DNA of 64,000 nt from a virus: positions 62,001 to 126,000 of IMG/VR virus record IMGVR_UViG_3300021197_001787; one strand, 5' to 3'. Shown here one piece after another: positions 62,271-64,000 of the stretch. The notes under the pieces were generated by a model. The model was given only the letters and a program-made list of their open reading frames with translations, was not told where the DNA came from and did no database searches. Numbering within the stretch: the first letter of the stretch is position 1; every line of letters begins with the position of its first letter. The translations under genes and the position numbers were made by a program.

Positions 62271-63847
62271 TGCTTGTCCTCCGTCTGTATGATCGCATAA
62301 CCAGTTGTAATCAGTGTGCCGGCACAACTAGCAGCGTTTTGAAGCGCCGTGGTTGTAACTTTAACAGGGTCAATGATACCATTTTCAAACATATTTGTTA
62401 ATTTGTTATTTCTAAAATCCCAACCCATACCATCTTCAGCATTAGTCACTGTGTTGATTAAAACATCAGGCGATTCTCCTGCATTCACGGCCATTTGCCT
62501 AAAGGGAGCCTTGCATGCTTCTGTAATTATAAGCATACCCAAATTTTGATCATCGTGGTTTGTTACAATCTCAACATTTTTGCAAGCCAGAAGTAAAGCT
62601 GTACCACCACCGCCAACAATTCCGCTCTCCTGTGCAGATCTGACTGCCTCTAGGGCATCTTCAATTCTGTGTTTCCGCTCAATCATCTCAACTTCAGTAG
62701 AGCCACCTACAGAAATGATAGCGACTCCCGATGATAGTCTAACTACGCGGCCTTGTAAAACTTCTGCGTCTCCCAGCGAACTGGTATCTTTTATCTGTTG
62801 CTTGATAGACTCAATGCGCTTATCAATCTCATTAAAATCACATTTTCCTCCCACAATCGTTGTGGAATATTTGTTACTTTCTATGGCTCGGGCAGAACCC
62901 AGATCTGAAAGTTTTACGTCGGATAATTTTGTGCCACTCTCTCTTGTAATAAATGTAGCACCCACAGATAAAGCCAGATCATCCAGTAAGTGCCGGCGCT
63001 CTTCTCCGTAGAATGGAGCTTTAATAGCAGCAATCTTTAAGGTGCCGCGCATCGCATTCATGATCATAGCAGCCAGAGCTTGACCCTCGATGTCTTCGGC
63101 TACGATGATGAGAGGGCGACCCTCGCGAGCAATCATTTCCAGTAGTGGCAGGATTGGTTCAACTTGTGAAACCTTATAATCAGTAACCAAAATCAAAGGT
63201 TCTTCATATCCCATTGTGCTTCGTCGATCATCAGTGATAAAGGCAGAAGCACAATATCCAGATTGAAACTTAAACCCTTCCGTAACGTCGATTGATGTCT
63301 GCATCGAACGGGACTCTTCAATAGTTATAGAGCCATCTTCGCCCACCCTATCAATAGCAATAGTAACAATACTTCCAATACTGGGGTCGTTATTGGCAGA
63401 AATCGTAGCAATGTGAGCGATGTCCTCTGCACTCGTAACCGGAGCGGCCATAGACTCCAAATTTTGGCTAATCTCTTGAACTGTAGCATCAATACCTCTC
63501 TTTAATTCAATTGGGGATACACCTGAAGCAATATACTTCTGCGACTCATTAAGGATCGCGCGCGCTAATACGGTAGCTGTGGTGGTGCCATCGCCTGCTG
63601 TGTTGTTCGTCTCAATGGCAGCTTGTTTGATAATCTGACAGCCCGCATTTTCAAAGGGGTCCTCAAACGTCACAAAGTGTGCAACTGTTACTCCATCTTT
63701 AGTGATAAAGGGCGCTTTGCCCTGTTCTTGCAAGATTACATTGCGGCCGCGCGGGCCGAGAGTCGACGCTACATTATCAGCCAGCGTGTTAACTCCATTA
63801 AGAATCTTTTGTTGCAAAGAAGTTTTGTTGTCATATGCTCTACTCAT
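62267..63847 (-). CDS. groEL: GroEL-type chaperonin (526 aa)
   Basis: A full-length chaperonin. TLGPRGRNVILQEQGKAPFI and ITKDGVTVAHFVTFEDPFEN give the equatorial N-terminus, TAGDGTTTATVLARAI the ATP site, GGSTEVEMIERKHRIEDAL and GIVGGGGTALL the C-terminal equatorial motifs. The usual GGM tail is absent. It should fold phage or host proteins; no GroES gene is seen in the window, so host GroES or another region may supply it. A sigma70-type promoter lies directly upstream. Confidence 0.95.
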   Translation of the reverse strand: MSRAYDNKTSLQQKILNGVNTLADNVASTLGPRGRNVILQEQGKAPFITKDGVTVAHFVTFEDPFENAGCQIIKQAAIETNNTAGDGTTTATVLARAILNESQKYIASGVSPIELKRGIDATVQEISQNLESMAAPVTSAEDIAHIATISANNDPSIGSIVTIAIDRVGEDGSITIEESRSMQTSIDVTEGFKFQSGYCASAFITDDRRSTMGYEEPLILVTDYKVSQVEPILPLLEMIAREGRPLIIVAEDIEGQALAAMIMNAMRGTLKIAAIKAPFYGEERRHLLDDLALSVGATFITRESGTKLSDVKLSDLGSARAIESNKYSTTIVGGKCDFNEIDKRIESIKQQIKDTSSLGDAEVLQGRVVRLSSGVAIISVGGSTEVEMIERKHRIEDALEAVRSAQESGIVGGGGTALLLACKNVEIVTNHDDQNLGMLIITEACKAPFRQMAVNAGESPDVLINTVTNAEDGMGWDFRNNKLTNMFENGIIDPVKVTTTALQNAASCAGTLITTGYAIIQTEDKQ

Positions 63848-63869
63848 TAATACCTCAAGTTATACCATA

Positions 63870-63898
63870 ATTATATCTCAATACTTAAAATTTGTCAA
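63870..63898 (-). promoter_or_regulatory. sigma70-type promoter for groEL
   Basis: TTGACA (63893-63898), 17 nt, TATAAT (63870-63875), 23 nt before the GroEL ATG. Confidence 0.75.
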
Positions 63899-63903
63899 GT
63901 ATT

Positions 63904-64000
63904 TTATATAATAATATCTGCAATTCCGTGTTCAACTGCCTCTTCAGCCGAAAGATAGATGTTAACTTTTTCATTTAACATCTTAGTTAATCTTTTTCTA
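63904..64000 (-). CDS. ClpP-like protease, C-terminal end
   Basis: The open frame enters from the right edge and ends LNEKVNIYLSAEEAVEHGIA, then DIII. The SAEEAVEHGIAD segment is the conserved C-terminal helix of ClpP-type serine proteases (usually FMSAEEAVEYGLID). The catalytic residues lie outside the window. Phage ClpP-like proteins act as proteases or head-maturation enzymes. Confidence 0.75.
   Translation of the reverse strand, partial: RKRLTKMLNEKVNIYLSAEEAVEHGIADIII

Overview
The window reads as one segment of a large double-stranded DNA tailed-phage genome, most likely a T4-superfamily myovirus of an aquatic, non-alphaproteobacterial host. The phage call rests on compact coding almost entirely on the minus strand, many 1-, 4- and 14-nt gene overlaps, PhoH, HNH, PcfJ-like and DUF5872-like proteins, phage-borne GroEL and ClpP, a tRNA cluster and a one-piece tmRNA. 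It also rests on N-terminal segments ending in (L/I)xE, which resemble the capsid-targeting sequences cut by T4-type prohead proteases. The host guess is inference: one-piece tmRNA argues against alphaproteobacteria and cyanobacteria, and lipoboxes plus sigma70-type promoters fit a Gram-negative host.

Layout, left to right (transcription runs right to left). 1-6.0 kb: a glycan-decoration island with a DegT-type aminotransferase, four glycosyltransferases (one fused) and a sulfotransferase. 6.0-14.7 kb: RecB/Cas4-like nuclease, zincin, PIN-PhoH ATPase, HNH nuclease, nucleotidyltransferase, a VWA lipoprotein, a papain-like enzyme, a complete tmRNA (tag ANNNNHFESVRLAA), a thioredoxin-like lipoprotein and a candidate structured RNA. 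14.7-32.4 kb: probable virion and internal-protein genes, many starting with a shared leader (MKLLLENWRxYLNE), plus a trypsin-like protease and SH3-like small proteins. 32.9-50.5 kb: an accessory region of about 55 small genes driven by 17 copies of a distinctive three-box promoter. It contains chains of paralogous small proteins that I call the KVGDLV family: about 50-90 residues, start M/V-K-V-G-D-L-V, a central G-I/V-V-V strand, a V-x-W strand, and an end like LEVISESR, consistent with a small beta-barrel. Consecutive members often overlap by exactly 14 nt. A MoxR-type ATPase paired with a metallopeptidase/VWA protein, a tRNA-Leu and a zinc-knuckle protein lie in the same region. 50.5-51.6 kb: five tRNAs. 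51.6-58.9 kb: small genes, a nucleotidyltransferase, a fibre-like protein, a second trypsin-like protease and an 1132-residue PcfJ-like protein. 58.9-64 kb: phosphomannomutase, mannose-6-phosphate isomerase-type cupin, a Dam-like protein lacking its catalytic motif, GroEL and the end of ClpP.

How the parts may work together (inference). GroEL, ClpP and tmRNA form a phage-borne proteostasis and ribosome-rescue kit. The sugar genes at both ends could modify virion or host surface glycans. Proteins with the LxE leader could be packaged in the capsid and injected. The three-box promoters would express banks of small, rapidly shuffled proteins early in infection. Function names come from motifs read by eye; no database search was run.
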